Positions 44,365 through 53,540 of a stretch of DNA of 64,000 bases are shown here, piece by piece. The position numbers were made by a program, and so were the translations under genes. The stretch comes from Shewanella piezotolerans WP3 (GTDB lineage: Bacteria > Pseudomonadota > Gammaproteobacteria > Enterobacterales > Shewanellaceae): the NCBI RefSeq assembly GCF_000014885.1, contig NC_011566.1:1054001-1118000 (forward strand), in the 5' to 3' direction. The notes below the pieces were generated by a model that was not told the DNA's origin, made no database searches, and worked only from the letters and a program-made list of their open reading frames with translations. How positions within the stretch are numbered: position 1 is the stretch's first letter; each line of letters opens with the position of its first letter.

Positions 44365-46434
44365 TTACCAAATACGCACGCGCTCGTCTTCTGTTAAGTA
44401 AAGTGCGTCACCAGGCTTAACATCAAATGCTTTGTACCAAGCATCGTGGTTACGAGGCGCTTGGGCGCGGTAACGACCTGGAGCATGGGTACCAGCACGA
44501 AGCTGATTCAACATGCTTTGCTCGGTGCGTTTCTCTTTCCAAACTTGAGCCCAAGCAAGGAAGAAGCGTTGATCGCCCGTAACACCGTCAATGACAGGTG
44601 CTTCTTTGCCGTTAAGGCTTAGCTTGTATGCATGGTAAGCCATCGATAGGCCGCCCACGTCACCAATGTTCTCGCCAAGGCTGTTACGGCCATTGACGAA
44701 GTTATCAGGAATTGGCTCATACTTACTGTACTGAGCAGCAAGCTGGTCGGCTTTCGCTTCAAACGCGGCGCGATCGGCATCTGTCCACCAGTTACGCTGA
44801 ATGCCGTTGGCATCAGATTTTGAACCTTGATCGTCAAAACCGTGGCCCATTTCATGGCCGATAACAGCGCCAATTCCACCATAGTTTACTGCTGCGTCTG
44901 CATTAGGATCGAAAAATGGTGGTTGTAAAATGGCTGCTGGGAATACAATCTCGTTAAACGAGCTATTGTAGTAAGCGTTAACGCGTTGCGGTGTCATGCC
45001 CCAACGGTTACGGTCAGTTTTCTTGAGTTCTTTAGCAACGCTATCAGCTTTAAAGTACTCACGCAGATTGTGAATGTTACCGACTAAATCTTTATTGGTC
45101 AGTTCTAATCCATCAAACTCTTGCCATACATCTGGGTAACCGATTTTAGGGTTAAAGGCGGCTAGTTTGGCATGAGCATTAACTTTGGTTTCATCACCCA
45201 TCCAGTCAAGATCATCAATACGTTGACCCATTGCAGTACGTAAGTTCTCAACTAGCTCTGACATCTGCTGCTTAGATGACTCAGGGAAATATCGAGCAAC
45301 GTACACTTTACCGATAGCAAACCCTAATGATTGTGTGCCTGACATCTCTGAAATGGCACGCTTCCAACGAGGGCGAGGTTCTTGCTGTCCACTTAGCTCT
45401 TTGCCATAAAACGCAAAGTTCGCCGCGTAGATATCTTCAGATAGGACATCAGCGTTGTTACTCACGGTATGGAAAGTGAGGTAATCTTGCCAAACTTTAA
45501 GTGACTCGCTGTTAACCAATCCAATCATAGTTTTAACAGGATCAGGCTGAGAGATATTCAGCTGCGGGACCTTGTAGCCCGTTTCAGCGAAATAAAGATC
45601 CCAGTCAAAACCAGGATACTCTTTGGCAAGGTCTGCACGTTTAACTTGGTTTAAAGTTAAATCACGGTTACGACGCTTCTCTCGTGGCCATTGTCCTTCA
45701 GCCATCTTAGTTTCAAGAGCAAGGATTGCTTGAGCGCGGGCTTCACCATCTTTAACACCTGCAAAAGCCAGCATTTGTGCTATGTGATTGACATAAGCGC
45801 TGCGGATTTTAACGAAACGTTCGCTATCTTCAAGGTAGTATGAACGGTCTGGTAGACCTAAGCCGCCAGCACCAATCGACATTTCGTACTGATTAGGGTC
45901 TAGACGATTAAACCACATGCCACCAGAGATTGGAGAAGTTGCACCTGTCAGCCATGCTTGGCCAAAGACTTTAGTTAGGTCGTCAGTATTCTTGATTGCA
46001 GAGATCTGATCAAGGGTGCCTTGAATAGGGGTGATACCAAGCTTGTTGATGGTATCGGTGTCCATGTATGATTTGTAGAAGTCAGCAATGAGCTGCTCTT
46101 CAGCATTTAAATCACTGCGGCTAGCAATATCATCGATGATCTCTTTAACTTGTTCTTCACTGCGCTCAGCAAGACCAGTAAATGCGCCATAACGAGTCTT
46201 ATCCGCAGGCATGATGTAATGGTCATACCAAGTGCCGCTGGCGTACATAAAGAAGTCATCACCAGGTTTGACCGCTTCATTTCGTGCAGAAAGGTCAACC
46301 CCGAAGCTGCCTAATTCTGCTTTAGTTGAAGTTGTTTTAGTGACTTCTGTTGCTGCTGTGTCATTAACATCCGAAGCGCCGCAGCCACCTAAAAAGGTAG
46401 TGGCTAGGGCAATAGCAATTAGTGATTTTTTCAT
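44365..46434 (-). CDS. pepO: M13 family zinc metallopeptidase lipoprotein (PepO-like)
   Basis: This 689-residue neprilysin-type endopeptidase has a lipobox signal peptide (LATTFLGGCGAS), so it is anchored in the cell envelope. Key motifs are FNEIVFPAAILQPPFF, the zinc site GHEMGHGFDD, and ENIGDVGGLSMAY carrying the third ligand. The C-terminus has PGRYRAQAPRNHDAWYKAF and ends VRIW, as in the family. Substrates are small peptides. It is monocistronic, with a bidirectional terminator after the stop. Confidence 0.93.
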   Translation of the reverse strand: MKKSLIAIALATTFLGGCGASDVNDTAATEVTKTTSTKAELGSFGVDLSARNEAVKPGDDFFMYASGTWYDHYIMPADKTRYGAFTGLAERSEEQVKEIIDDIASRSDLNAEEQLIADFYKSYMDTDTINKLGITPIQGTLDQISAIKNTDDLTKVFGQAWLTGATSPISGGMWFNRLDPNQYEMSIGAGGLGLPDRSYYLEDSERFVKIRSAYVNHIAQMLAFAGVKDGEARAQAILALETKMAEGQWPREKRRNRDLTLNQVKRADLAKEYPGFDWDLYFAETGYKVPQLNISQPDPVKTMIGLVNSESLKVWQDYLTFHTVSNNADVLSEDIYAANFAFYGKELSGQQEPRPRWKRAISEMSGTQSLGFAIGKVYVARYFPESSKQQMSELVENLRTAMGQRIDDLDWMGDETKVNAHAKLAAFNPKIGYPDVWQEFDGLELTNKDLVGNIHNLREYFKADSVAKELKKTDRNRWGMTPQRVNAYYNSSFNEIVFPAAILQPPFFDPNADAAVNYGGIGAVIGHEMGHGFDDQGSKSDANGIQRNWWTDADRAAFEAKADQLAAQYSKYEPIPDNFVNGRNSLGENIGDVGGLSMAYHAYKLSLNGKEAPVIDGVTGDQRFFLAWAQVWKEKRTEQSMLNQLRAGTHAPGRYRAQAPRNHDAWYKAFDVKPGDALYLTEDERVRIW

Positions 46435-46511
46435 TATTTTATGCTCTTCCTTGCTGAAGTTATTTTAGTTTTCTAACGCAACAATCTTCTATAAATGGCA
46501 TAAAATGTCAA

Positions 46512-46551
46512 CTGGCTAATTGTTAGCAAAGTTTTATTAACAATTAGCCAG
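46512..46551. other. Long perfect hairpin between the PepSY and PepO genes
   Basis: CTGGCTAATTGTTA and TAACAATTAGCCAG form a 14-bp perfect stem with a 12-base loop. It lies just after the stop of the PepSY-protein gene on the minus strand. The lack of a T run makes a simple terminator uncertain. Confidence 0.5.
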
Positions 46552-46565
46552 CCGTTATCAGACAA

Positions 46566-47630
46566 CTAGCTACGCTTTTTCTTAAATATTCGACGATAGA
46601 AGGTTAACGCACTAAACATTAGGATCATGCAGCCAACTAATGACACGCTTGTAATAAATACGACGTAACCAAAAGGCATATTAAGCGCATCGTGTAGCGG
46701 CCTTACAAAACTCGCCACTCTGGCTGACAGCGGTCTGTCGCTGTGCTTTAAAGCTGATTGAATGGTTCCTTCGGCGTGATTTATACTGATTCTGTCTGCA
46801 TTACGTAACCACACGTCGCTATGGCTATCAAACTGAATGCTATAACTAGGTTCTGCTGCTGGCTCTCCCTCTTTTGGCTTTTTAGCGCGCCCTTTACTCA
46901 CCGCAACTAGTTGAGATTCAGGCCAAAGGTTTTGCGCGGTTTGTAATTGACTTTGCCAATCATTTGCTTGGCTTTTAGGGTAGCTGACCTCGATGTTGGA
47001 ACTTGGTTTTAATGCACCGAACCACAAACCTTTATAAGTGATTAAAAAGCCGCTTAGACACAAAACGAATAAAGGAACAGAGATAAATAACCCTAGTTGA
47101 ATGTGGCTTTTTAACAAACTGCTTGAACGGGTATCTTTAGGGAGACTTTGTTTTAGGCGGAAACCTTTACGCACTCGCCACCATAGATAGATCCCCACTA
47201 AGGTGATGACCGCGCCAATCATTGATGCCCAAGCGTTAAGGTATTTACCAAAGTCACCCATTAAGAAGTTTCTGTGTAACCAAAAAACAGTACTGTACAT
47301 TGGTATTTCTGAAAACTTGCGAATCGACAGTTCATTTAACTCACTATCTAACGCAATGGTTGTGCCTCGCGCACTGGCTTGAATATAAGGCGTATGCTCT
47401 GTAGGAAAGCGAACGGTGCTTATCTCTGGATAGCGTTCAAACAGGGCATCAGTCACCTCTGCTTTGCGTTCAACGGATAATGGTGTGTATTGCTGACCTT
47501 TATCATCGAGGCGCTTAAGCATATCCATGCCGCCTAGGTAAACACCTGTTGTTAATACAATTAGCATGGTAATGCTAATAAAAAAACCAACCCAATTGTG
47601 GAACCATTTTAAAGCGGGAACGACATTCAT
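46566..47630 (-). CDS. PepSY-associated transmembrane protein (PiuB-like)
   Basis: This 354-residue inner-membrane protein has an N-terminal helix preceded by LKWFHNWVGFF and followed by a periplasmic PepSY-type loop. Further helices are AWASMIGAVITLVGIYLWW, IQLGLFISVPLFVLCLSGFL and a C-terminal YVVFITSVSLVGCMILMF. Conserved histidines (FHNW, WLHRNFL, LHDALNMPF) fit a haem- or metal-handling membrane protein. Homologues often accompany siderophore receptor genes, but none is seen nearby. It may be involved in reduction of imported ferric complexes; this is family inference. Confidence 0.85.
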   Translation of the reverse strand: MNVVPALKWFHNWVGFFISITMLIVLTTGVYLGGMDMLKRLDDKGQQYTPLSVERKAEVTDALFERYPEISTVRFPTEHTPYIQASARGTTIALDSELNELSIRKFSEIPMYSTVFWLHRNFLMGDFGKYLNAWASMIGAVITLVGIYLWWRVRKGFRLKQSLPKDTRSSSLLKSHIQLGLFISVPLFVLCLSGFLITYKGLWFGALKPSSNIEVSYPKSQANDWQSQLQTAQNLWPESQLVAVSKGRAKKPKEGEPAAEPSYSIQFDSHSDVWLRNADRISINHAEGTIQSALKHSDRPLSARVASFVRPLHDALNMPFGYVVFITSVSLVGCMILMFSALTFYRRIFKKKRS

Positions 47631-47854
47631 TGTTAAGATCTCAAATCGGTCTTGGCAAAATTTAAGCGCAAGACAACTATGGCTGATAGCTTACTTTTAA
47701 ATTGTTAATAAGGTTTTATTTTATCTGGATTTTATTGCAGATAAATAAGTAAGCTTTGAAGTTGAGAATGGTAATTAAACTCAGTTGGAAGTTCAATTAA
47801 AGAAGTGTAAAGGCGCGTGATGTAGTTATCAGTTTGAATCTGTAGTTATCATAA

Positions 47855-47873
47855 AGCCCACAAGGTGTGGGCT
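47855..47873 (-). terminator. Hairpin after the broken LRR gene
   Basis: AGCCCACA and TGTGGGCT form a perfect 8-bp stem with a 3-base loop, about 38 bp past the stop at 47912 on the minus strand, followed by a weak T tract. Confidence 0.55.
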
Positions 47874-48257
47874 GTTGAGTTCCCTGTCATTAGCCGGAGC
47901 TAAATTATTGTTTAGTTGCTTAGGCAAGTGCCTACTTGTTGGGGTACAAGCTCAGTCGTCTGAATATATTTATCCCCCATACAAGCGGTAAGGTGGCTAA
48001 AGAAAGCTTTGAGTTGAGTATTCATCGGCCTAGTTCTAAGACGTTGCACTGCTTTGACCGCACTTTGCAGGCATTGTGCTTTAAAGGGCTGGAGGTCCGT
48101 TTCACAGTGGTTGGTATCGCTGAAACCTAAGCATGTGCGGTACTTTTTATCCGTGCATAGATAATGCTGACCTTTGCTAATTAAATCAGTGAAGGTGACA
48201 TTTTTCCGCTGTGTCTCTTTTGGTTTTTCATCCATATTAACCAGCATGAAGGACTTA

Positions 48258-48522
48258 TACCAATTGCATTAAAAGTTTGACCATTCAGCGGGAATTCAAA
48301 ACGCTGTAGGCAAGTAGTGGGATTTGAGCTAATAGTTATTCTATATCCAAATCCTATAATGAAGCATACAACGTTTTGAAACCCGCACTTCGTGAGCACC
48401 TCAGTCTTTCCACTTCTGCTTTGCATTGTCTTAAAAGGGAATGACCATTTCTTTACCAAAGCGCTTTGAATTGAAAAGGCTGAGGGGGCTCTGAGCTGGT
48501 CAAATACTTAATGCAATTGGTA
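48258..48522. repeat. MITE family 2, copy B (265 bp), inside the LRR-DUF3859 gene
   Basis: The termini TACCAATTGCATTAA and TTAATGCAATTGGTA are inverse complements, bordered by TTA at 48255-48257 and 48523-48525 (TAA on the coding strand). The sequence is close to copies at 58753-59030 and 7953-8375. It interrupts the last codons of the DUF3859 domain. Confidence 0.9.
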
Positions 48523-48801
48523 TTAGTTGCAATGACTGAATTTCTGTAAAGAATATCGAGTGTCCAGCGGCCGCTGACAAGCTCATGTTTGTCGCCAAAA
48601 TACCACATCGCCAGATTACGATCATGCTTAAGCATAGTGTCTGTCCAGCTAGATGTTGTGAAACCTTTACCACTTTTGGGGTCAACGATTTCTGGGTGTG
48701 TCATGCGAACCGTTATAGGGAACTGAGTTTGGTTGGCGAGCTTGGGGTCTACTTTTCCTTTGGCATTTTTGGGGAGGTCTACCGAATAGCGATACCCTAT
48801 A

Positions 48802-49176
48802 TACCCATCCCACTTGAAAATGCTCGTTTCAGAGGTGTTGTGCTAGTTCAATTCTAGGCGCGTTAACGTGGAAATGGTTATTCCCTTTTAAGTTGCCGCA
48901 ACAACGAAGTGGGCTTGCACAACCCCTTCTTCGATGGGCGTTTCTTATATAAAAAGCATGGGCTTTACTCTGTGTTATTGATTTTACCAAGGGAGCGACC
49001 ATTAGCTGCAATCAATGCCTCGCCTACATGGCCTAGTATGTTCCTGACATGCTAAAGGCATTCCCTCCATCCCTGGAGGTCAGATGTAGGTGCTTAGGTT
49101 CAGCATGGAGCAATGAACCTGTGACTAAAGCCCATTAAACTCCCACTGAATCCTGCATTTTCAGGTCGGATGGGTA
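48802..49176. repeat. MITE family 4 (375 bp), inside the LRR-DUF3859 gene, with nested hairpin repeat
   Basis: The ends TACCCATCCCACTTGAAAA and the inverse complement TACCCATCCGACCTGAAAA share 22 of 24 leading positions, bordered by TA on both sides. The inner block 49027-49085 matches 15803-15862. It is the only copy of this family in the window. Confidence 0.85.
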
Positions 49177-50278
49177 TATATTGTCCTAAAGAGGGCAGCA
49201 CTAACTGGCTAGAAAAAATATTGTATTGATTACCATCTTGGCTGATTAACCCTGCATCTAAGATGCTCACTCGCGGCGATACTAGATTAGAAATAGCGCG
49301 TTCGTTCGTATGTGCTTGATTCGATAATGCGTAGGGCGTGCCTTCAATAGAGAGCACTTTTGGCGGCAGCGTGGGATTAACCTTCAGAAGCTGTAATGGA
49401 TTATTGAAAGCAGTCAGCTTATCTAAGTGAACGAATGCAGAAGTATCTAATACAGTGAGTCGATTATTGTTGAGCTCAAGCTCAGTAATTAGCGGCTCAG
49501 CGCTAAACGAAATATCTTCAATTTTGTTGTAGTCTGCTTTGAGTGTCATGAGCTGTGAATTACGGTTTAAATCGAGTTCAGTCAGTTGATTATTCCTTAC
49601 AGATAACAGCATCAACTTTGGATTCTGGCTAACGTCTATGTGTGTGAGTTGATTGCTAGCAAGGTAAACATGGCTCAATTTGGCATTGTGAGTCAGGTCG
49701 ATATTCTCCAGCGTGCCAACAGATAAATTGAGGCTTTGTAGTTGCAGATTATTAGATAGGTCGATACTAGTTAACTTATGTTTGCTTAAACCCAAGTCTC
49801 TTAGCTTAGCTTGAGAAGAAACATCAATGTGAGCAAGTGGCAGTTTGTAGGCATAAAGGCTAATAAGTTTTGAATTTTGGCTTACATCGATATTGCTCAT
49901 TTTATTGTCAGAGATATTGAGTGAAGTGAGCTCAGAACTTTTGCTTAAATCGATATTAGATAGCCTATTGCCTAGTAGGTTTAAACGCTGAAGGTTAGGG
50001 CGAAGTGTTGCATCAAACTCTGCCAACTCATTATCCATTAGGTTGAGGTCTGTAAGTGCTGGCATGTAACGAATTTCGTCGACATGGTTTATCTGTCTAC
50101 CAGAGCAATTGAGCGCAGCTATTTCTGACAGTGCCGTGGTTTTTGTTTGGGCAACACACTGTGCAAATTTGGGGTCTTTAAATTGAATGTCGGCAACATT
50201 TTTAGGTGAGAGCGCGCAGCCACTTAATGCCAGTAGCGTTACGCTAAAAATGTTGATGGTTAACTTCGATGACGTCAT
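49100..50278 (-). CDS. Remaining N-terminal ORF: leucine-rich-repeat lipoprotein, 392 aa
   Basis: This is the part that could still be made. A signal peptide with lipobox ALSGC (Cys21) is followed by about eleven LRR units of about 21 residues (for example LTSLNISDNKMSNIDVSQNS), mainly with the IDLS/IDVS-type turn. A short linker follows. From about residue 368 the frame enters the MITE (IRPENAGFSGSLMGFS) and ends at a chance stop, so the last 25 residues are not native. If expressed, it would be a cell-envelope LRR protein without its C-terminal DUF3859 domain. Confidence 0.75.
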   Translation of the reverse strand: MTSSKLTINIFSVTLLALSGCALSPKNVADIQFKDPKFAQCVAQTKTTALSEIAALNCSGRQINHVDEIRYMPALTDLNLMDNELAEFDATLRPNLQRLNLLGNRLSNIDLSKSSELTSLNISDNKMSNIDVSQNSKLISLYAYKLPLAHIDVSSQAKLRDLGLSKHKLTSIDLSNNLQLQSLNLSVGTLENIDLTHNAKLSHVYLASNQLTHIDVSQNPKLMLLSVRNNQLTELDLNRNSQLMTLKADYNKIEDISFSAEPLITELELNNNRLTVLDTSAFVHLDKLTAFNNPLQLLKVNPTLPPKVLSIEGTPYALSNQAHTNERAISNLVSPRVSILDAGLISQDGNQYNIFSSQLVLPSLGQYIPIRPENAGFSGSLMGFSHRFIAPC

Positions 50279-50490
50279 AACTTCTATTTCCCTTAGTGGT
50301 TGCTAGGCAACCTTCATCTAACCAGGTTTGTGTTTAATCTTTAAAAAAAAACAAAGGGAAAGTAACACAGAGCTAACTATAATCAATCAAGAGTTAGACA
50401 TAATTTGTCAAGTTTTGCGCTCAGAGGTGTTTAGGCTAAAAATTGGATGAGTAGTGAGCAATTATGATATTGAGTGAACTGCCCAGTTAT

Positions 50491-50528
50491 AAAAAATGCC
50501 GTACATACGACAAAGTATGTACGGCATT
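50491..50528 (-). terminator. Strong terminator after the nitroreductase gene
   Basis: AATGCCGTACATAC and GTATGTACGGCATT form a perfect 14-bp stem. On the minus strand a run of T follows, 32 bp beyond the nitroreductase stop. Confidence 0.9.
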
Positions 50529-50559
50529 ATGGTGCTATTTAGCAATGGTCAATGATTAA

Positions 50560-51216
50560 CTAGATAACTGTCATAACCGCTTCAGAACTCAAGCGTGATT
50601 TTGGCAGCCCAGCATTATAATCTTCATCACCATGATGATAGCCAATAGCCAGTGCAACTTCACAGACATAACCATCTAGCTCATCTTTGAAGATGTCACT
50701 GATAAGTTGGCTGTCTACGCCTTCCATTGTGGTGGAGTCGATACCAAGGCGAGCTAATACGTGCAAGGTGTTACCCAGAGCTAAGTAAGTTTGAGATTTA
50801 GTCCAAGTAGCAGTGTTACCTGTCTCGTCGGTATTGATTTCTGCAAAAGCAAAGCCACCAAAGGCTTGCTCTCGCTCTTCCGGTTTAGTGCGGCCATCTT
50901 CAATACCTTTATCAACTACTTTAGCGTAATCAGCTCGGGTATAGTGTGGGTTATGAGCAAACAGAATTATGTGTGACGCTGATTTTATATGCGGCTGATT
51001 AAACTGAAATTTATTAGCAAAAGTGTCGTGCATACGCTGTTTGGCTGCATCGCTCTCAATCACAATGAACTTCCAAGGCTGAGAGTTAATTGATGAGGCG
51101 GATAAGCGCATAGCCTCATAAACCACATCAAGATCGGCCTGAGGAACGCGTTTTGATGCATCATATTTCTTTGCTGTGTAACGGTTTTGTAAGTCAGTAA
51201 TAATTGGGTGTGTCAT
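50560..51216 (-). CDS. nfsB: Oxygen-insensitive NAD(P)H nitroreductase (NfsB-like)
   Basis: This 218-residue FMN-dependent nitroreductase has the FMN-binding start RYTAKKYDASKRVPQADLD and the motif LSASSINSQPWKFIVIES. The late DGYVCEVALAIGYHHGDED and the C-terminal LPKSRLSSEAVMTVI complete the match. It reduces nitroaromatics and quinones. A monooxygenase-type gene lies upstream on the same strand, now separated by a MITE. A strong terminator follows. Confidence 0.92.
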   Translation of the reverse strand: MTHPIITDLQNRYTAKKYDASKRVPQADLDVVYEAMRLSASSINSQPWKFIVIESDAAKQRMHDTFANKFQFNQPHIKSASHIILFAHNPHYTRADYAKVVDKGIEDGRTKPEEREQAFGGFAFAEINTDETGNTATWTKSQTYLALGNTLHVLARLGIDSTTMEGVDSQLISDIFKDELDGYVCEVALAIGYHHGDEDYNAGLPKSRLSSEAVMTVI

Positions 51217-51276
51217 GTTTGTTTCCTTATGATGCTAGTGATTTAGCAGCACTAAAAATAGCGGGAGTTAGGCTAA

Positions 51277-51556
51277 TACCAATTCCATTAAGGATATACT
51301 CAGTTCAGCGCTTTCTCAGGGCTTTCAATTCAAGGCGCATTGTAGAAGAAATGGTTATTCCCTTTCGAGACAATGCAACGTAGCAGTGAAAGTCCTGAGA
51401 CGCTCACAACGTGCGGCTGATATTTAAGGCATAGGGAAATCACTTTATACAGCGCATGTGACTTTCGATATAGAATAACTATTAGCGATAAGCCACTTAC
51501 TTGTCTAAAGTGATTTTAACTCCCGCTGAATGAGCAACTCTTTAATGGAGTTGGTA
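51277..51556. repeat. MITE family 2, copy C (280 bp, diverged)
   Basis: The ends are TACCAATTCCATTAA and TTAATGGAGTTGGTA, bordered by TAA on both sides. The interior is clearly diverged from the other copies but collinear (GAAATGGTTATTCCCTTT; GAATAACTATTAGC). It lies 12 bp after the monooxygenase stop and 60 bp before the nitroreductase start, splitting what looks like an operon. Confidence 0.85.
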
Positions 51557-51568
51557 TAAATAAGTGTA

Positions 51569-51859
51569 TTAGGCAATGTGTGTCATTTCATTGATCGTAA
51601 ACAGTTCCACTTGACCTTCAGTGGCTGCAACGTAATTAGCTATATGGCTATTAGCCAGGTGTGCTTGTAGGTGTTCACGGCTTTGCCAGTTTTCGTAAAA
51701 TACGAAGTGAGCTGGGTTTTCATTATCTTGGTGCAGGTCATAGCTAATACAACCTGCTTCTGCACGAGTCACTTCAATAAGCTTGATTAACTCTGCTTTG
51801 ACGAAATCAATACTGTCTTTATTGGCTATTATGTTAGCTACAACGGTGAGCTTGGTCAT
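51569..51859 (-). CDS. Antibiotic-biosynthesis-monooxygenase-fold protein (YgiN-like), 96 aa
   Basis: This single ABM domain has TVVANIIANKDSIDFVKAEL at the start. It also has RAEAGCISYDLHQDNENP and HFVFYENWQSREHLQAHLAN, which define the family. Relatives act as quinol monooxygenases or small haem/quinone-binding dimers. The neighbouring nitroreductase and a shared strand suggest a common role in quinone or nitroaromatic metabolism; this is inference. Confidence 0.88.
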   Translation of the reverse strand: MTKLTVVANIIANKDSIDFVKAELIKLIEVTRAEAGCISYDLHQDNENPAHFVFYENWQSREHLQAHLANSHIANYVAATEGQVELFTINEMTHIA

Positions 51860-52485
51860 GCTGAACTCCAGTGATTCAAATCAAATCTCGGCATCGTACT
51901 CGTTACGTGCTCGACTATGGGGTGTATGTTAGCGCTAAGAATTCAAAACAAAAACAGCTTAACTTTTGAATTATTATCAATAAAAAGTTGATAATGGGGC
52001 GTGGCAGTAAAGCTTTTTACTACTGTAAAAAGCTTAATCGTAATGATATTGCAGTTATTACTCACACCTATCATGGCATTATTAAAATGATATCGTTTTG
52101 CTATGGCTTTAAGAGTCCATTTACTAGGTCAATAAGCTTAGCTGGTTCAATTGCAATTTGCTCTATACCTTATACGCACACTATTCAGCGTCCAGTGCTA
52201 TGGTTTTTTGTGTAGAGTTATGGCTGTAAGGATTCCTCTCATCTCGTTAATATTGCCGCTACGCTCCTTAAAACTGCAGAGGGTTATCTGCAATGAAAAC
52301 CAACAGCCGATTGAACTGCGTTAGCCGAGGATTGTCAGGGGCTGCCACTTTAAAAAAAGCTGCTGTGAAACGAAGCTGGCTGTATGTGGATTTTAGTTGA
52401 CTAGTTGGGAGTTGAGCGCATATTCGAAACAAAAACGGAGCCATTAGGCCCCGTTGACGTTAAGTAGAGTTGATGCTGATTGGTG
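51860..52485. other. Intergenic region with a perfect hairpin
   Basis: About 625 bp without a convincing gene. AAGCTTTTTAC and GTAAAAAGCTT form an 11-bp perfect hairpin at 52010-52035. Short frames here have no ribosome-binding sites or family features. The right end carries the terminator of the prohibitin-like gene. Confidence 0.4.
52432..52456 (-). terminator. Terminator after the prohibitin-like gene
   Basis: AACGGGGCC and GGCTCCGTT pair with one mismatch on the minus strand and are followed by TTTTTG, 30 bp after the stop. Confidence 0.75.
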
Positions 52486-53376
52486 TTATTTACTATCGTC
52501 TCTTATGTCCATAATTGGCATTACACCATCACCCATCATAGTGGTAGGCAGTTTGCCATCCCAAGCTTGGGCTTCGGTTAGTTTTACAATGAGTGGATTA
52601 CTCTTAAGAGCCTTAGCTTTTGCTTCAATTGCTTGTGCTTCAGCTTTACCTTTTAGCAGTATTGATTGTGCTTCAGCTTCAGCAATTTTAAGTATCCCTT
52701 TAGCTTCTGCATCGGCAGTGTTTACAGCGCGAAGTGCTTCTAGGCGTTGACGCTCTAGCTTGTGTTCTTCTGCGGCGGCCAAGTTCTTCTCTGTTTGCTT
52801 TATTTCAATGGAGTTGATGTACTTTTGCGGTAAGGCAATATTTTCAATTTGGATATTATCAACCACGACAGGGAAGCCTTCCATCTCTTCAGCTAGGCGG
52901 CGTTCGATACCTTGAATTGCACTCGCTCGGTCTTGGATGAGTTGCTCTGCTTCAAACTGCGGGATAGTGTCTTTTGTAGCTGAGCGAAAACGTGGGTCAA
53001 GAATACGTTGCTCAAACTGAGTTAATCCACCATAACGTTTAAATAGATCAAGCGCGGCTTCTTTGTTAACGGTCCAGTTAACCGAAACCTCAATAGTCAC
53101 CGGCATCTGCTCTTTAGTACTCGAGGCCATTTTTTCGGCATTTTTTCGAGTGCGTACTTCAATTAGCTCAACTGTTTCGATAAATGGGATTTTAAAGTGT
53201 AAACCTGGATTTTGTTGGTCTTTGGCTTCACCAAAGCGCTTTACCACGCCGACATGACCCTCGATAACAATAAAGTAAGAGTTAAATATGGCTATGATAA
53301 TCAGCAGTATTGGTAGAATCTTTGCTATTGAAATTGATTTTATAAATGAAAATGGTGATGATTTTTGCAGCGACAT
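52486..53376 (-). CDS. Prohibitin-family SPFH membrane protein
   Basis: This 296-residue protein has one N-terminal membrane helix (ILPILLIIIAIFNSYFIV) and then an SPFH (prohibitin/stomatin) domain (EGHVGVVKRFGEAKDQQNPG; PVTIEVSVNWTVNKEAALD). A long coiled coil rich in Ala, Glu and Lys follows (about 195-270, with AEAEAQSILLKGKAEAQAIE). Such proteins form ring-like assemblies in membranes and may scaffold proteases or other membrane proteins. No protease or NfeD partner is adjacent. It is monocistronic. Confidence 0.9.
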   Translation of the reverse strand: MSLQKSSPFSFIKSISIAKILPILLIIIAIFNSYFIVIEGHVGVVKRFGEAKDQQNPGLHFKIPFIETVELIEVRTRKNAEKMASSTKEQMPVTIEVSVNWTVNKEAALDLFKRYGGLTQFEQRILDPRFRSATKDTIPQFEAEQLIQDRASAIQGIERRLAEEMEGFPVVVDNIQIENIALPQKYINSIEIKQTEKNLAAAEEHKLERQRLEALRAVNTADAEAKGILKIAEAEAQSILLKGKAEAQAIEAKAKALKSNPLIVKLTEAQAWDGKLPTTMMGDGVMPIMDIRDDSK

Positions 53377-53489
53377 GTTTGGTATCCTTTCTAAATATGC
53401 GCGGCAAAGATAACAGGTTATTTAACTGGGTGAAATAGTTGTGTCTATTTGGTTGTAAAAGTGTTGGTTAGTTGGCCTTTTTGATAATG

Positions 53490-53521
53490 ATAAAGGCTAA
53501 CATTTGCTGTTTAGCCTTTAT
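53490..53521 (-). terminator. Hairpin between the prohibitin-like gene and MITE copy 3
   Basis: ATAAAGGCTAA and TTAGCCTTTAT form an 11-bp perfect stem. On the minus strand it would serve transcription from the YdcH-like gene after crossing the MITE. Confidence 0.5.
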
Positions 53522-53540
53522 CTATCGTCGAGTTTGATTA

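Larger units (their letters stand above)
47912..50278 (-). pseudogene. LRR-DUF3859 lipoprotein gene broken by two MITEs
   Basis: Three separated pieces read as one gene. Piece 1 (50278-49177) is a lipoprotein with leucine-rich repeats, ending in VSILDAGLISQDGNQY and LPSLGQYI. Piece 2 (48799-48523) continues GYRYSVDLPKNAKGKVDP, then HPEIVDP and ELVSGRWTLDILYRNSVIAT, the hallmarks of DUF3859. Piece 3 (48254-47912) continues KSFMLVNMDEKPKE and a 110-residue tail with several cysteines. Removing 48802-49176 with one TA, and 48258-48522 with one TAA, restores 1722 bp (573 codons plus stop) in a single frame, and the joins fall inside the DUF3859 fold at sensible residues. The gene is therefore inactivated by two insertions of different families. 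Confidence 0.85.

Noticed and set aside
46512..46551. Considered as a standard rho-independent terminator
   Set aside because: The stem is perfect, but no T run follows on either strand, so it is kept only as an unexplained hairpin.
48181..48459. 92-codon minus-strand frame across MITE family 2 copy B
   Set aside because: It is read from the element and its flank in a frame different from the interrupted gene.
51988..52215. 75-codon plus-strand frame in the region before the prohibitin-like gene
   Set aside because: No ribosome-binding site, no domain and irregular composition; it overlaps a perfect hairpin.
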